Part shown: positions 17,239-26,376 of the stretch, one piece after another
Layout: each line of letters opens with the position of its first letter
Position numbering within the stretch: position 1 is the first letter of the stretch
Assembly: GCF_036226745.1 (NCBI RefSeq)
Contig: NZ_CP109013.1
Span: forward strand, 5,146,001 to 5,210,000
DNA from: Streptomyces sp. NBC_00683
GTDB lineage: Bacteria > Actinomycetota > Actinomycetes > Streptomycetales > Streptomycetaceae
Direction of reading: 5' to 3'
DNA: 64,000 nucleotides
Program-made: the position numbers and the translations under genes
The notes under the pieces: generated by a model
What the model was told of the DNA's origin: nothing
Databases searched by the model: none
The model's input: only the letters and a program-made list of their open reading frames with translations

Positions 17239-18903
17239 ATGTCAGGACCCCGCCCCGTACGGGCACCGCGCGGTACGGAACTGAGTGCCCTGGGATGGCA
17301 GCAGGAAGCCGCCCTGCGCATGCTGCAGAACAACCTCGACCCCGAGGTGGCCGAGCACCCGGACAAGCTCGTCGTCTACGGCGGTACGGGCAAGGCGGCC
17401 CGGGACTGGCGGTCCTACGACGCCATGGTCCGCACGCTGCGGACGCTCAAGCAGGACGAGACGATGCTCGTCCAGTCCGGGCGGCCCGTCGGCGTCATGC
17501 AGACCCACGAGTGGGCGCCGCGCGTGCTGATCGCCAACTCCAACCTGGTGGGCGACTGGGCCAACTGGGAGGAGTTCCGCCGGCTGGAGGCCCTCGGGCT
17601 CACCATGTACGGGCAGATGACCGCGGGGTCCTGGATCTACATCGGTACGCAGGGCATCCTCCAGGGCACGTACGAGACGTTCGCCGCCGTCGCCGCGAAG
17701 AAGTTCGGCGGGACCCTGGCCGGGACGATCACCCTGACGGCCGGGCTCGGCGGCATGGGCGGCGCCCAGCCGCTCGCCGTGACCATGAACGACGGCGTCG
17801 CCATCTGTATCGACTGCGACCCGCGCGCCATCGAGCGCCGCATCGAGCACCGCTTCCTTGACGTCAAGGCCGACAACCTGGAGCACGCCCTCCAGCTCGC
17901 CGTCGAGGCGCGGGACGCACGCCGACCGCTCTCCATCGGTCTCCTCGGCAACGCGGCGGAGCTGCTGCCCCGCATGCTCGCCGAGGGCGCGCCGATCGAC
18001 ATCGTCACCGACCAGACCAGCGCCCACGACCCGCTGGCCTACCTCCCCCTCGGCGTCGACTTCGACGACATGGCGGACCTCGCCGCCGAGAAGCCCGCCG
18101 ACTTCACCCAGCGCGCCCGCGAGTCGATGGCCCGCCACGTCGAGGCCATGGTCGGCTTCATGGACGCCGGCGCCGAGGTCTTCGACTACGGCAACTCCAT
18201 CCGCGGCGAGGCCCAGCTCGCCGGGTACGACCGCGCCTTCGACTTCCCCGGCTTCGTCCCCGCCTACATCCGGCCCCTCTTCTGCGAGGGCAGGGGCCCC
18301 TTCCGCTGGGCCGCCCTCTCCGGCGAGGCGTCCGACATCCACAAGACCGACAAGGCGATGCTGGAGCTCTTCCCGGAGAACGAGTCCCTGCACCGCTGGA
18401 TCAAGATGGCCGGCGAACGCGTCCACTTCCAGGGCCTCCCCGCCCGCATCTGCTGGCTCGGCTACGGCGAGCGCGACAAGGCCGGCGAGCGCTTCAACGA
18501 CATGGTCGCGAGCGGCGAACTGGCCGCACCGCTGGCCATCGGCCGCGACCACCTCGACTGCGGCTCGGTCGCCTCCCCGTACCGCGAGACCGAGGCGATG
18601 CTCGACGGCTCCGACGCGATCGCGGACTGGCCGCTGCTGAACGCCATGGTCAACGTCGCGTCGGGGGCCTCCTGGGTGTCCCTCCACCACGGAGGCGGCG
18701 TGGGCATGGGCCGCTCCATCCACGCGGGACAGGTCACGGTCGCCGACGGTACGAAGCTGGCGGGCGAGAAGATCCGCCGGGTGCTCACCAACGACCCGGG
18801 CATGGGGGTCATCCGGCATGTCGATGCCGGTTACGACATCGCGGAGTCCGTCGCCTCGGACAAGGGTGTGCGGGTTCCCATGGCGGAGGGCGAGCAGCCG
18901 TGA
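17239..18903 (+). CDS. hutU: Urocanate hydratase
   Basis: A 554-residue urocanate hydratase, which converts urocanate to 4-imidazolone-5-propionate, the second step of histidine degradation, in the cytoplasm with tightly bound NAD. Diagnostic stretches are [27 protein letters not shown] at the start, the NAD-binding [18 protein letters not shown], and the active-site region [16 protein letters not shown]. Length is normal (550-560). The ATG at 17239 has GAGGAGG upstream. It is the first gene of the hut operon and overlaps the M20 gene by 4 bases. Confidence 0.97.
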   Translation: MSGPRPVRAPRGTELSALGWQQEAALRMLQNNLDPEVAEHPDKLVVYGGTGKAARDWRSYDAMVRTLRTLKQDETMLVQSGRPVGVMQTHEWAPRVLIANSNLVGDWANWEEFRRLEALGLTMYGQMTAGSWIYIGTQGILQGTYETFAAVAAKKFGGTLAGTITLTAGLGGMGGAQPLAVTMNDGVAICIDCDPRAIERRIEHRFLDVKADNLEHALQLAVEARDARRPLSIGLLGNAAELLPRMLAEGAPIDIVTDQTSAHDPLAYLPLGVDFDDMADLAAEKPADFTQRARESMARHVEAMVGFMDAGAEVFDYGNSIRGEAQLAGYDRAFDFPGFVPAYIRPLFCEGRGPFRWAALSGEASDIHKTDKAMLELFPENESLHRWIKMAGERVHFQGLPARICWLGYGERDKAGERFNDMVASGELAAPLAIGRDHLDCGSVASPYRETEAMLDGSDAIADWPLLNAMVNVASGASWVSLHHGGGVGMGRSIHAGQVTVADGTKLAGEKIRRVLTNDPGMGVIRHVDAGYDIAESVASDKGVRVPMAEGEQP

Positions 18904-20147
18904 CGCAGACGGCGCAGCCGTCCTTCCAGTCGATGTGGCGCGACCTCGCGCCCATCGGCCGCCATGCGGGCAGCGGCGGGTACCGGCGTTACGCCTGGAC
19001 CGGGGCCGATGTGGAGTGCCGGGCCTGGTTCCGGGAGCAGGCCGAGTCGCGCGGACTCGCCCACGAGGTCGACCGGAACGGCAACCAGTGGGCCTGGTAC
19101 GGCGATCCGCTCGCCGGGGACGCCGTCGTCACGGGGTCGCATCTCGACTCCGTGCCGGACGGGGGCGCCTTCGACGGGCCCCTCGGTGTGGTCTCCTCCT
19201 TCGCCGCTTTCGATGAACTCCGCCGCAGGGGAGTGGAGTTCACCAGGCCCTTCGCCATCAGCAACTTCGGTGACGAGGAAGGGGCCCGCTTCGGGCTCGC
19301 CTGCGCGGGGTCCCGGCTCGCCGCCGGGCAGCTGACCGTCGACAAGGCGCACCAGCTCCGCGACGGGGACGGTGTCACGCTGCCGCAGGCCATGGAGGCC
19401 GCCGGATACGACCCCGGCACCATCGGGCCCGACCCCGAACGGCTCGCCCGTATCGGTGCGTTCGTCGAGCTCCATGTGGAACAGGGGCGGGCACTCGACC
19501 TGAGCGGTGACCCGGTCGGTGTCGCCTCCGCCATCTGGCCGCACGGGCGGTGGCGGTTCGACTTCCGGGGCGAGGCCAACCACGCCGGTACCACCCGGCT
19601 CGTCGACCGGCGCGACCCGATGCTCACGTACGCGGAGACCGTGCTGGCGGCCCGGCGCGAGGCTGAGCTCGCAGGAGGTCTCGCGACCTTCGGCAAGATC
19701 GCTGTCGAGCCGAACGGGGTCAACGCGATCCCCTCCCTCGTCCGCGGCTGGCTCGACTCACGGGCCGCCGACCAGGCCACCCTCGACGCCGTCGTCGGCG
19801 GCATCGAACGGGCCGCCCGGGAGCACGCCGGGCGGGCCGGGATCGACCTCGACGTCGTACGCGAGTCGTTCACGCCCGTCGTGGAGTTCCAGCACGCCCT
19901 GCGCGACGAGATCTGCCGGGTGCTGGGGAAGCGCGGCCCGGACGACACGGGGCGCACCGTCCCCGTCCTCGGCACGGGGGCGGGCCATGACGCGGGTATT
20001 TTGTCCGCTTCGGTGCCCACCGCCATGCTGTTCGTACGGAACCCCACCGGGATCTCGCACTCGCCGGCCGAACACGCCGCCGAGGACGACTGCGTGGCCG
20101 GGGTGATCGCACTCGCCGACGTACTGGAAGGCCTCGCGTGCAGCTGA
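18900..20147 (+). CDS. M20-family amidohydrolase (allantoate amidohydrolase-like), hut operon
   Basis: A 415-residue zinc amidohydrolase of the AllC/N-carbamoyl-amino-acid hydrolase branch of M20. Metal-site motifs include [32 protein letters not shown] and the C-terminal [11 protein letters not shown]; the lid domain contains [11 protein letters not shown]. It starts with GTG at 18900 overlapping hutU (GTGA) and overlaps hutF at its end, so it is translated with the hut genes. I infer it acts on N-formylglutamate, taking the place of HutG, which is not present here. Allantoate or carbamoyl-amino-acid hydrolysis is the annotation-level alternative. Confidence 0.9.
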   Translation: MTQTAQPSFQSMWRDLAPIGRHAGSGGYRRYAWTGADVECRAWFREQAESRGLAHEVDRNGNQWAWYGDPLAGDAVVTGSHLDSVPDGGAFDGPLGVVSSFAAFDELRRRGVEFTRPFAISNFGDEEGARFGLACAGSRLAAGQLTVDKAHQLRDGDGVTLPQAMEAAGYDPGTIGPDPERLARIGAFVELHVEQGRALDLSGDPVGVASAIWPHGRWRFDFRGEANHAGTTRLVDRRDPMLTYAETVLAARREAELAGGLATFGKIAVEPNGVNAIPSLVRGWLDSRAADQATLDAVVGGIERAAREHAGRAGIDLDVVRESFTPVVEFQHALRDEICRVLGKRGPDDTGRTVPVLGTGAGHDAGILSASVPTAMLFVRNPTGISHSPAEHAAEDDCVAGVIALADVLEGLACS

Positions 20148-21505
20148 CTACGCAACCCACAGGCACACCGGTCACCGCCACCTACTGGCTGTCCCACGCC
20201 TGGCTCGGCACCCACGTCGAGCCGGGCGTCGCCCTGGACGTGGCAGCGGGGCGCATCGCCGGTGTCCGTACGGGCATCGACACACCGCCGCCCGGCGCCA
20301 CCGCACTGCGCGGCCTGACCGTCCCCGGCCTGGCCAACACCCACTCGCACGCCTTCCACCGGGCCCTGCGCTCCACCGTCCAGGTCGGGTCCGGCACCTT
20401 CTGGACCTGGCGCGAGCTGATGTACCGGGCGGCCTCCCGGCTCACTCCCGACACCTACTACGACCTGGCCCGTGCCACCTACGCCGAGATGGCCCTGGCC
20501 GGCATCACCGCCGTCGGTGAGTTCCACTACCTGCACCACGCGCCCGGCGGCACGCCCTACGACAATCCCAACGCGATGGGTGAGGCCCTCATCGCGGCGG
20601 CGGCCGAGGCGGGCATCCGCATCACCCTGCTGGACACCGCCTATCTCGCCGCCGGATTCGGCGAGAAGCCCAACCAGCACCAGCTGCGCTTCAGCGACAC
20701 CACCGCCGACGCCTGGGCCGAGCGCGCCTCCCTCCTCAAGGGCGACGACCGGACGCTGATCGGCGCCGCCATCCATTCCGTGCGCGCCGTCCCGGCCGGG
20801 CAGCTGGCCACCGTCGCGAAATGGGCCGAGGAGCGGGAAGCGCCCCTCCACGTCCACCTCTCCGAGCAGACCGCCGAGAACGACGCCTGCCTCGCCGCCC
20901 ACGGCCGCACCCCCACCCGGCTCCTCGCCGACCACGGGGTCCTCGGCCCGCGCACCACCGGCATCCACAACACGCACCTCACCGCCGAGGACATCACCCT
21001 GCTGGGCGGCTCCACGACCGGCACCTGCATGTGCCCCACCACCGAACGCGACCTCGCCGACGGCATCGGGCCCGCCGCAGCCCTCCAACGGGCGGGCTCC
21101 CCGCTCTCGCTGGGCAGCGACAGCCACGCGGTGATCGACCTCTTCGAGGAAGCCAGGGCGATGGAGCTCAACGAGCGCCTGCGCACCCATGTACGCGGCC
21201 ACTGGACGGCTGCGGCCCTGCTCAGAGCCGCTTCCGCCGACGGGCACGCGGCGCTCGGCCGCCCCGACGCGGGCACGCTGGAACCCGGTGCGCCGGCCGA
21301 CTTCGCCACCGTCGCACTGGACTCCGTCAGAACAGCGGGGCCGGCGCCACGGCTGGCAGCAGAAGCAGCCGTATTCGCCGCCTCCGCCGCCGATGTGCGG
21401 CACACGGTCGTGGCAGGCCGGCATCTCGTACGGGACGGTCACCACACACAGGTGCAGGACGTCCCCGCGGCACTCGCCTCCGCCATCGCCGCCCTGCACG
21501 GCTGA
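20138..21505 (+). CDS. hutF: Formimidoylglutamate deiminase
   Basis: A 455-residue amidohydrolase-superfamily enzyme that should deaminate N-formimino-L-glutamate to N-formylglutamate and ammonia. Metal-binding NTHSHAFHR is near residue 70; [21 protein letters not shown] and [22 protein letters not shown] follow as in HutF proteins. GTG at 20138 lies inside the end of the M20 gene (10-base overlap). Presence of hutF means the five-step route through N-formylglutamate is used, which requires a deformylase as the next enzyme. Confidence 0.94.
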   Translation: MQLTTQPTGTPVTATYWLSHAWLGTHVEPGVALDVAAGRIAGVRTGIDTPPPGATALRGLTVPGLANTHSHAFHRALRSTVQVGSGTFWTWRELMYRAASRLTPDTYYDLARATYAEMALAGITAVGEFHYLHHAPGGTPYDNPNAMGEALIAAAAEAGIRITLLDTAYLAAGFGEKPNQHQLRFSDTTADAWAERASLLKGDDRTLIGAAIHSVRAVPAGQLATVAKWAEEREAPLHVHLSEQTAENDACLAAHGRTPTRLLADHGVLGPRTTGIHNTHLTAEDITLLGGSTTGTCMCPTTERDLADGIGPAAALQRAGSPLSLGSDSHAVIDLFEEARAMELNERLRTHVRGHWTAAALLRAASADGHAALGRPDAGTLEPGAPADFATVALDSVRTAGPAPRLAAEAAVFAASAADVRHTVVAGRHLVRDGHHTQVQDVPAALASAIAALHG

Positions 21506-21534
21506 TCCCCGAACACGAGGAGAGCACACCCCAG

Positions 21535-22707
21535 ATGACGACGACCGCCGTCACCAACATCGCCAGCCTGGTCACCAATGACCCCTCCCTCGGAAACGGG
21601 ACCCCCCTGGGCCTGATCCAGGACGCGGCCGTCGTCATCGAGGGCGACCGCATCGTCTGGACCGGTGAATCGAGCAAAGCACCCGCCACTGACAACGCCG
21701 TCGACGCGGGCGGCCGTGCCATGATCCCCGGCTTCGTGGACTCCCACTCCCACCTGGTGTTCGCGGGCGACCGCACCCACGAGTTCAACGCCCGCATGTC
21801 GGGCCTCCCCTACTCCGCGGGCGGCATCCGCACGACCGTCTCCGCCACCCGCGCCGCCTCCGACGACGAGCTCTCGGCCAACGTCGCGCGCTACCTCGCC
21901 GAGGCGCTGCGCCAGGGCACCACCACCTTCGAGACCAAGTCCGGCTACGGCCTCACCGTCGAGGACGAGGCCCGCGCCCTGCGCATCGCCGCCCGCCACA
22001 CGGACGAAGTCACCTTCCTCGGCGCGCACATCGTGGGGCCCGAGTACGCCGACGACCCCGCCGGATACGTGGACCTGGTCACCGGGCCGATGCTGGACGC
22101 CTGCGCCCCGCACGCCCGCTGGATCGACGTCTTCTGCGAGAAGGGCGCCTTCGACGGGGACCAGGCGCGCGCCGTCCTCACCGCGGGCAAGGCCAGGGGC
22201 CTGCACCCCCGCGTCCACGCCAACCAGCTCGGCCACGGCCCCGGAGTCCAGCTCGCCGTCGAGCTCGACGCCGCGTCGGCCGACCACTGCACCCACCTCA
22301 CCGACGCCGACCTCGACGCCCTCGGCCAGGGCGACACCGTGGCCACGCTGCTCCCCGGCGCAGAGTTCTCCACCCGCGCGACCTGGCCCGACGCCCGTCG
22401 CCTCCTCGGCGCCGGCGCCACCGTCGCACTCTCCACCGACTGCAATCCGGGCTCCTCGTTCACCTCCTCCATGCCGTTCTGCATCGCCCTCGCCGTACGG
22501 GACATGGGCATGACCCCCGACGAGGCGCTCTGGTCCGCCACCGCGGGCGGCGCAGCCGCCCTGCGCCGTGACGACATCGGCCGGATCACGCCCGGCGCCC
22601 GCGCCGACCTCGTGCTCCTGGACGCCCCGAGCCACGTCCACCTCGCCTACCGGCCGGGAGTTCCGCTGGTCAGCAAGGTGTGGCGGCGCGGGGAACAGGC
22701 CGCGTAA
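21535..22707 (+). CDS. hutI: Imidazolonepropionase
   Basis: A 390-residue amidohydrolase opening the imidazolone ring to give N-formimino-L-glutamate, the third step of histidine degradation. Metal ligands are in [50 protein letters not shown] and [10 protein letters not shown] are typical of HutI. The ATG at 21535 follows GAGGAGAG at slightly long spacing. It is the last gene of the hut operon; hutH (histidine ammonia-lyase) is not in the window. Confidence 0.96.
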   Translation: MTTTAVTNIASLVTNDPSLGNGTPLGLIQDAAVVIEGDRIVWTGESSKAPATDNAVDAGGRAMIPGFVDSHSHLVFAGDRTHEFNARMSGLPYSAGGIRTTVSATRAASDDELSANVARYLAEALRQGTTTFETKSGYGLTVEDEARALRIAARHTDEVTFLGAHIVGPEYADDPAGYVDLVTGPMLDACAPHARWIDVFCEKGAFDGDQARAVLTAGKARGLHPRVHANQLGHGPGVQLAVELDAASADHCTHLTDADLDALGQGDTVATLLPGAEFSTRATWPDARRLLGAGATVALSTDCNPGSSFTSSMPFCIALAVRDMGMTPDEALWSATAGGAAALRRDDIGRITPGARADLVLLDAPSHVHLAYRPGVPLVSKVWRRGEQAA

Positions 22708-22832
22708 CGGCCGAAGCGGGAGGAGCCGATTTTCACCGGTCGGTCACAAGATGTCGCGGGTGCCTACCGCGGAGTGACCGTGCCCGGTACCGTTCTGGGC
22801 AGCGTGGCTCAGGGGGTGGACCGGGGGGTCTG

Positions 22833-23936
22833 GTGAGCAGTCGGCGCATACGTGTGGTCAGGCCCGGGGATCTGGGCGTGGGGGACATCGAGACCTGGCG
22901 GGAGCTGCGGGCGAAGTCCGGCGCTCCGGCCCATCCGTTCATGGAACCGGAATTCACCCTTGCCGTCGGCCGCGTCCGGCCGCGCGCACGGGTGGCCGTG
23001 ATCAGCGACGAAGCGCAGGGGACAGGCGGCTACTTCCCCTTCGAGCGGGGGCGGTTCGGCGGCCACGGCAGGGCGATCGGCTTCGGGGTCTCCGACCTCC
23101 AGGGCGCGGTGCTGCGACCGGGTCTCCCGCTCGACGCCAGGACGCTCCTGCGGGCCTGCGGGATCTCCGCATGGGAGTTCGACAACCTCGAGGCGGGTCA
23201 GGAACTGTTCGAGGCGGACGCCGCCCGTTCGTACCCCTCGTACGTCATCGACGTCGGTGACGGTTACGAGAGCTACGAGACGGAACTGCGCGCACGCTCG
23301 CCGAAGTTCCTCAGAACCACCCTGGCGAAGGAGCGCAAGCTCGGCCGGCAGGCGGGTGAGGTGCGGTTCGTCCTCGACGAGCGGGATCCGGCGGTGCTGC
23401 GGACCCTGATGGAGTGGAAGTCCGCCCAGTACCGCAGGACAGGACGCCGCGACCGCTTCGCGAAGAAGTGGATCCGCGACCTGGTGGAGTTCCTGTTCCA
23501 TACCCGGGCACCCGGGTGCTCGGGTCTGCTCTCGGTCCTGTACGCGGGGGACAAGCCCGTGGCCGCCCACTTCGGGCTGCGTTCGCGCACCGTGCTCTCG
23601 TGCTGGTTCCCGTCGTACGACCCCGAGTTCGCGAAGTTCTCTCCCGGGCTGATCCTCCATCTGCGGATGGCGCGGGCTGCCGCGGACGACGGCATCGGGA
23701 TGCTCGACATGGGGCGCGGGGCGGCCGAGTACAAGGACGCCCTGAAGACAGGCGAGCTGACGGTCCACGAGGGCGCCTCGGTCAGGCCGGGTGCGGGCGC
23801 GGCCCTCCAGTGGCTCGGCCGTGAACCCTCGCGCAGGGCCCACAGCTTCGTACGGAAGCGGCCCCGGCTGGCGGGTGTGGCACAGCGCGGACTCGAACGG
23901 GCGGGCAGGCTGCGCAACCCGAAGCAGCCGAAGTAG
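22833..23936 (+). CDS. CelD/BcsL-like GNAT acyltransferase, glycan cluster
   Basis: A 367-residue protein of the GNAT/FemAB-like group called CelD in cellulose-type biosynthesis clusters. It should transfer an acyl or aminoacyl group to a glycan precursor in the cytoplasm. Supporting stretches are LRARSPKFLRTTLAKERKLGR, VAAHFGLRSRTVLSCWFPSYDPEFAKFSPG in parts, and the late LDMGRGAAEYKDALKTGE motif, which is typical of this family. The GTG at 22833 follows a G-rich site. The 3' end runs into a 9-base tandem repeat that supplies the stop. It opens a rightward set of glycan genes. Confidence 0.85.
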   Translation: MSSRRIRVVRPGDLGVGDIETWRELRAKSGAPAHPFMEPEFTLAVGRVRPRARVAVISDEAQGTGGYFPFERGRFGGHGRAIGFGVSDLQGAVLRPGLPLDARTLLRACGISAWEFDNLEAGQELFEADAARSYPSYVIDVGDGYESYETELRARSPKFLRTTLAKERKLGRQAGEVRFVLDERDPAVLRTLMEWKSAQYRRTGRRDRFAKKWIRDLVEFLFHTRAPGCSGLLSVLYAGDKPVAAHFGLRSRTVLSCWFPSYDPEFAKFSPGLILHLRMARAAADDGIGMLDMGRGAAEYKDALKTGELTVHEGASVRPGAGAALQWLGREPSRRAHSFVRKRPRLAGVAQRGLERAGRLRNPKQPK

Positions 23937-23945
23937 CCGAAGCAG
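23919..23945 (+). repeat. Three 9-base tandem repeats containing a stop codon
   Basis: Units ccgaagcag, ccgaagtag, ccgaagcag lie in the reading frame of the acyltransferase. The middle unit has CAG changed to TAG, which is the gene's stop. Read-through would add only four residues before a TAA. Confidence 0.7.
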
Positions 23946-24059
23946 CCGTAACGGCCGCAGCGGCCGTATCGGCGTCACAGCAACCGGCGCGGCGGCTGCA
24001 GCACGCGCAGTTCACAACGGGCGGCCGTGGCGTCACGACGACGTGGGGGATGGGACCGG

Positions 24060-25403
24060 ATGCCGTACAGGACACAAAAAGACCGAGCAGCAACGCAGTT
24101 ACCCGACATCCGCCACCTCGCCGGTGTGGCCGTGGCCGAGCTGGAGCTCGGGGCACCGGACGGGGCGGGCGCACGGATCACCCCCGCCCCCGGCGGCCCA
24201 CCGTTCAAGGACGGCCCGCACGAGGGCGAGGACCAGCGGGTCTTCGCGCTCGTGCGGCTGCGCGGGCGCCCGGTCGGCACGGTCGTCGGCCGGATCCGGG
24301 CGGGCGACGACCCGGCCTCCGTACTCGCCGGACAGGCGGTGGACGAGATCGACCTGCCGGAGCCGCTGCCCGAGTCCCTGCCGGGCGACGCCCCCCGGGC
24401 CACCGTCGTCGTCGCGACCCGGGAGCGCCCCGAGCAGCTCGCCCGCGCGCTCGACTCACTGCTGGCCCAGGACCACCCGGACTTCGAGATCGTCGTCGTC
24501 GACAACGCACCTGCCACGACCGCCACCCGCGATCTCGTCGCGGCCGGCTACGCGCACCGAGGCGTCCGCCACGTCCTGGAACCCGTGCCCGGTCTGGCTG
24601 CCGCCCACAACCGGGGGATCGCCGCCGCCGAGGCGGACGTCCTCGCCTTCACCGACGACGACGTCATCGCCGATCCGCACTGGCTCACCGCCCTCACCCT
24701 GCCGTTCGCCGCGGACCCGCGGCTCGGCTGTGTCACCGGCCTGATCCTGCCCGCGCGGCTGAACACCCCTGCGCAGACCCTGCTGGAGAGCCACGGCGGC
24801 TTCGCCAAGGGGTTCGCCGGGCGCCGCTACGACCCCGCGCACCCGCCGGCCGACGAACCGCTCTTCCCGTTCACGGCCGGACGGTTCGGGTCCGGCGCCA
24901 ACATGGCCTTCCGTGCGGGACCGTTGCGGGCCGTCGGCGGCTTCGACCCCGCCACGGGCACCGGTACCCCTGCCAGGGGCGGCGACGACCTCTACGCCTT
25001 CGTACGGATCCTCGCCGGTGGCCACCCCCTGCTCTACACACCCGACGCGATCGTCTGGCACCACCACCGGGAGCGCTGGGAGGACCTGTGCGGGCAGGCG
25101 TACGGGTACGGGGCCGGGTTCACCGCCTGTCTCACGGCACTCCTGGTCCGGCGCCCCGCCCTGCTGCCCGCCCTGCTCGCCCGGCTGCCGCGCGGTCTCG
25201 CCCACGCCCGCACCATGACGGCTTCGCGCGCCACGGACGCGGCCGGCCGACGGGGCGTTCCCGGCGAGCACGGCACGTACACCTACCCGTGGCCCCGGCA
25301 TCTGTCCCGTCTGGAGCGGCGCGGCCTGCTGTACGGCCCGGTCGGATACGTACGCGCCCGGCTGTCCGTCCGAGGCGAACCACGTCCCTGGGAGGGGAGA
25401 TGA
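24060..25403 (+). CDS. Glycosyltransferase family 2 with a TTA codon at position 14
   Basis: A 447-residue GT-A glycosyltransferase. The catalytic domain starts near residue 115 (ATVVVATRERPEQLARALDSLL), with FTDDDVIADPHWL as the DxD region and a late GGDDLYAFVRI/WHHHRERW acceptor segment. The first 110 residues form an extra N-terminal domain (VAVAELELG...LVRLRGRPVGTVVGRI). Leu14 is encoded by TTA (24099-24101), so expression should depend on bldA. The stop overlaps the ATG of the deacetylase gene (ATGA). The start is ATG 24060; GTG 24027 is a possible alternative and does not change the TTA reading. Confidence 0.92.
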   Translation: MPYRTQKDRAATQLPDIRHLAGVAVAELELGAPDGAGARITPAPGGPPFKDGPHEGEDQRVFALVRLRGRPVGTVVGRIRAGDDPASVLAGQAVDEIDLPEPLPESLPGDAPRATVVVATRERPEQLARALDSLLAQDHPDFEIVVVDNAPATTATRDLVAAGYAHRGVRHVLEPVPGLAAAHNRGIAAAEADVLAFTDDDVIADPHWLTALTLPFAADPRLGCVTGLILPARLNTPAQTLLESHGGFAKGFAGRRYDPAHPPADEPLFPFTAGRFGSGANMAFRAGPLRAVGGFDPATGTGTPARGGDDLYAFVRILAGGHPLLYTPDAIVWHHHRERWEDLCGQAYGYGAGFTACLTALLVRRPALLPALLARLPRGLAHARTMTASRATDAAGRRGVPGEHGTYTYPWPRHLSRLERRGLLYGPVGYVRARLSVRGEPRPWEGR

Positions 25404-26221
25404 GCGCTCACAGATCCGGCAGCTCCGGGGCGTCCCGGATACCCGTGCTGCTCTACCACGCGGTGATGGACGACCCCCCGCAGTGGATCGCCGAGTTCAC
25501 CGTGGGGCCGCGCGCGTTCGCCGCCCAGCTGGACGCGATCGCCGCCAGTGGGCGCACCGCCGTCCCGATCAGTGCCCTCGTCGACCATCTCGCGGGGCGC
25601 GGCCCGCTGCCGGACCGTCCCGTCGTCCTCACCTTCGACGACGGTTTCGCGGATCTGCCGGGTCCCACCGCCGAGGCGCTCGCCGGGCGTTCGATGCCCG
25701 CCACCGCGTACCTCACCACCGGCGCGCTGGCGGCCGACGGCCGCAGTCTGCTGCCGCCCGGCCCGATGATGAGCCTGGAGCAGGCTCCGCTGCTCGAGCA
25801 GTACGGCATGGAGGTGGGCGGGCACACCGTCACCCACTGCCAGCTGGACACACTGTCCGGTGCTGCTCTGAGGCGCGAGCTCACCGACTCCAAGAGGGCG
25901 TTGGAGGATGTGCTGGGCCACGAGGTGACCCATCTCGCCTACCCGCACGGGTACAACAGCGCGGCTGTGCGCCGCGCTGCCCGTGCCGCCGGGTACGAGA
26001 GCGCGGTGGCCGTCCGGCACGCGCTGAGCTCCGCGCGGGACGAGCCGTACCGGATCGCGCGGCTGATTCTCCGGCGGGGGCACACGGTGCGGGACATCGA
26101 GGAGTGGATGGCGGGCGGCGGCGCTCCGGTGGCTCCGTTCCCCGACTCGCTGCCGACCATCGGCTGGCGGTGGTACCGGCGGGCCCGGGCGGCGGTACGG
26201 GGACCGGTGTTCGCGGGGTGA
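25400..26221 (+). CDS. Polysaccharide deacetylase (NodB domain)
   Basis: A 273-residue carbohydrate esterase 4-type enzyme removing N- or O-acetyl groups from a glycan. Motif 1 is VVLTFDDGFAD (catalytic and metal Asp), motif 2 VGGHTVTHCQL (HxxxH metal site), and motif 3 appears as THLAYPHGYNS. No signal peptide is evident at the N-terminus, so it may act on a lipid-linked precursor inside the cell or be exported another way. The ATG overlaps the TGA of the GT2 gene, with GGAGGGGA upstream, indicating coupling to the TTA-containing gene. Confidence 0.92.
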   Translation: MSAHRSGSSGASRIPVLLYHAVMDDPPQWIAEFTVGPRAFAAQLDAIAASGRTAVPISALVDHLAGRGPLPDRPVVLTFDDGFADLPGPTAEALAGRSMPATAYLTTGALAADGRSLLPPGPMMSLEQAPLLEQYGMEVGGHTVTHCQLDTLSGAALRRELTDSKRALEDVLGHEVTHLAYPHGYNSAAVRRAARAAGYESAVAVRHALSSARDEPYRIARLILRRGHTVRDIEEWMAGGGAPVAPFPDSLPTIGWRWYRRARAAVRGPVFAG

Positions 26222-26227
26222 GGCGAG

Positions 26228-26257
26228 CGGGGCGGGGGCGGGCGGGGCGGGGGCGGG
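26228..26257 (+). repeat. Two tandem 15-base G-rich repeats (G-quadruplex potential)
   Basis: Two copies of CGGGGCGGGGGCGGG (26228-26242 and 26243-26257) follow the deacetylase stop directly. They offer six runs of three or more G on the coding strand, separated by single C residues, enough for an intramolecular quadruplex. Confidence 0.75.
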
Positions 26258-26298
26258 CGGTGTGACGGGGTGCCGGATCGAGCGAGAGCCGTACAAAG

Positions 26299-26322
26299 GC
26301 GAAGCACATTCCTATACTTCGC
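26299..26322 (+). promoter_or_regulatory. Candidate promoter/operator for the second glycan transcription unit
   Basis: TATACT (26313-26318) is a near-consensus -10, and GCGAAG/CTTCGC (26299-26304, 26317-26322) forms an inverted repeat overlapping it, 55 bases upstream of the large membrane protein gene. The -35 is weak. Confidence 0.4.
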
Positions 26323-26376
26323 TTAAGGGGACAGCGGCGTGACGGCCGCGACCACATCCGTGGGGGGAGTCGCACT

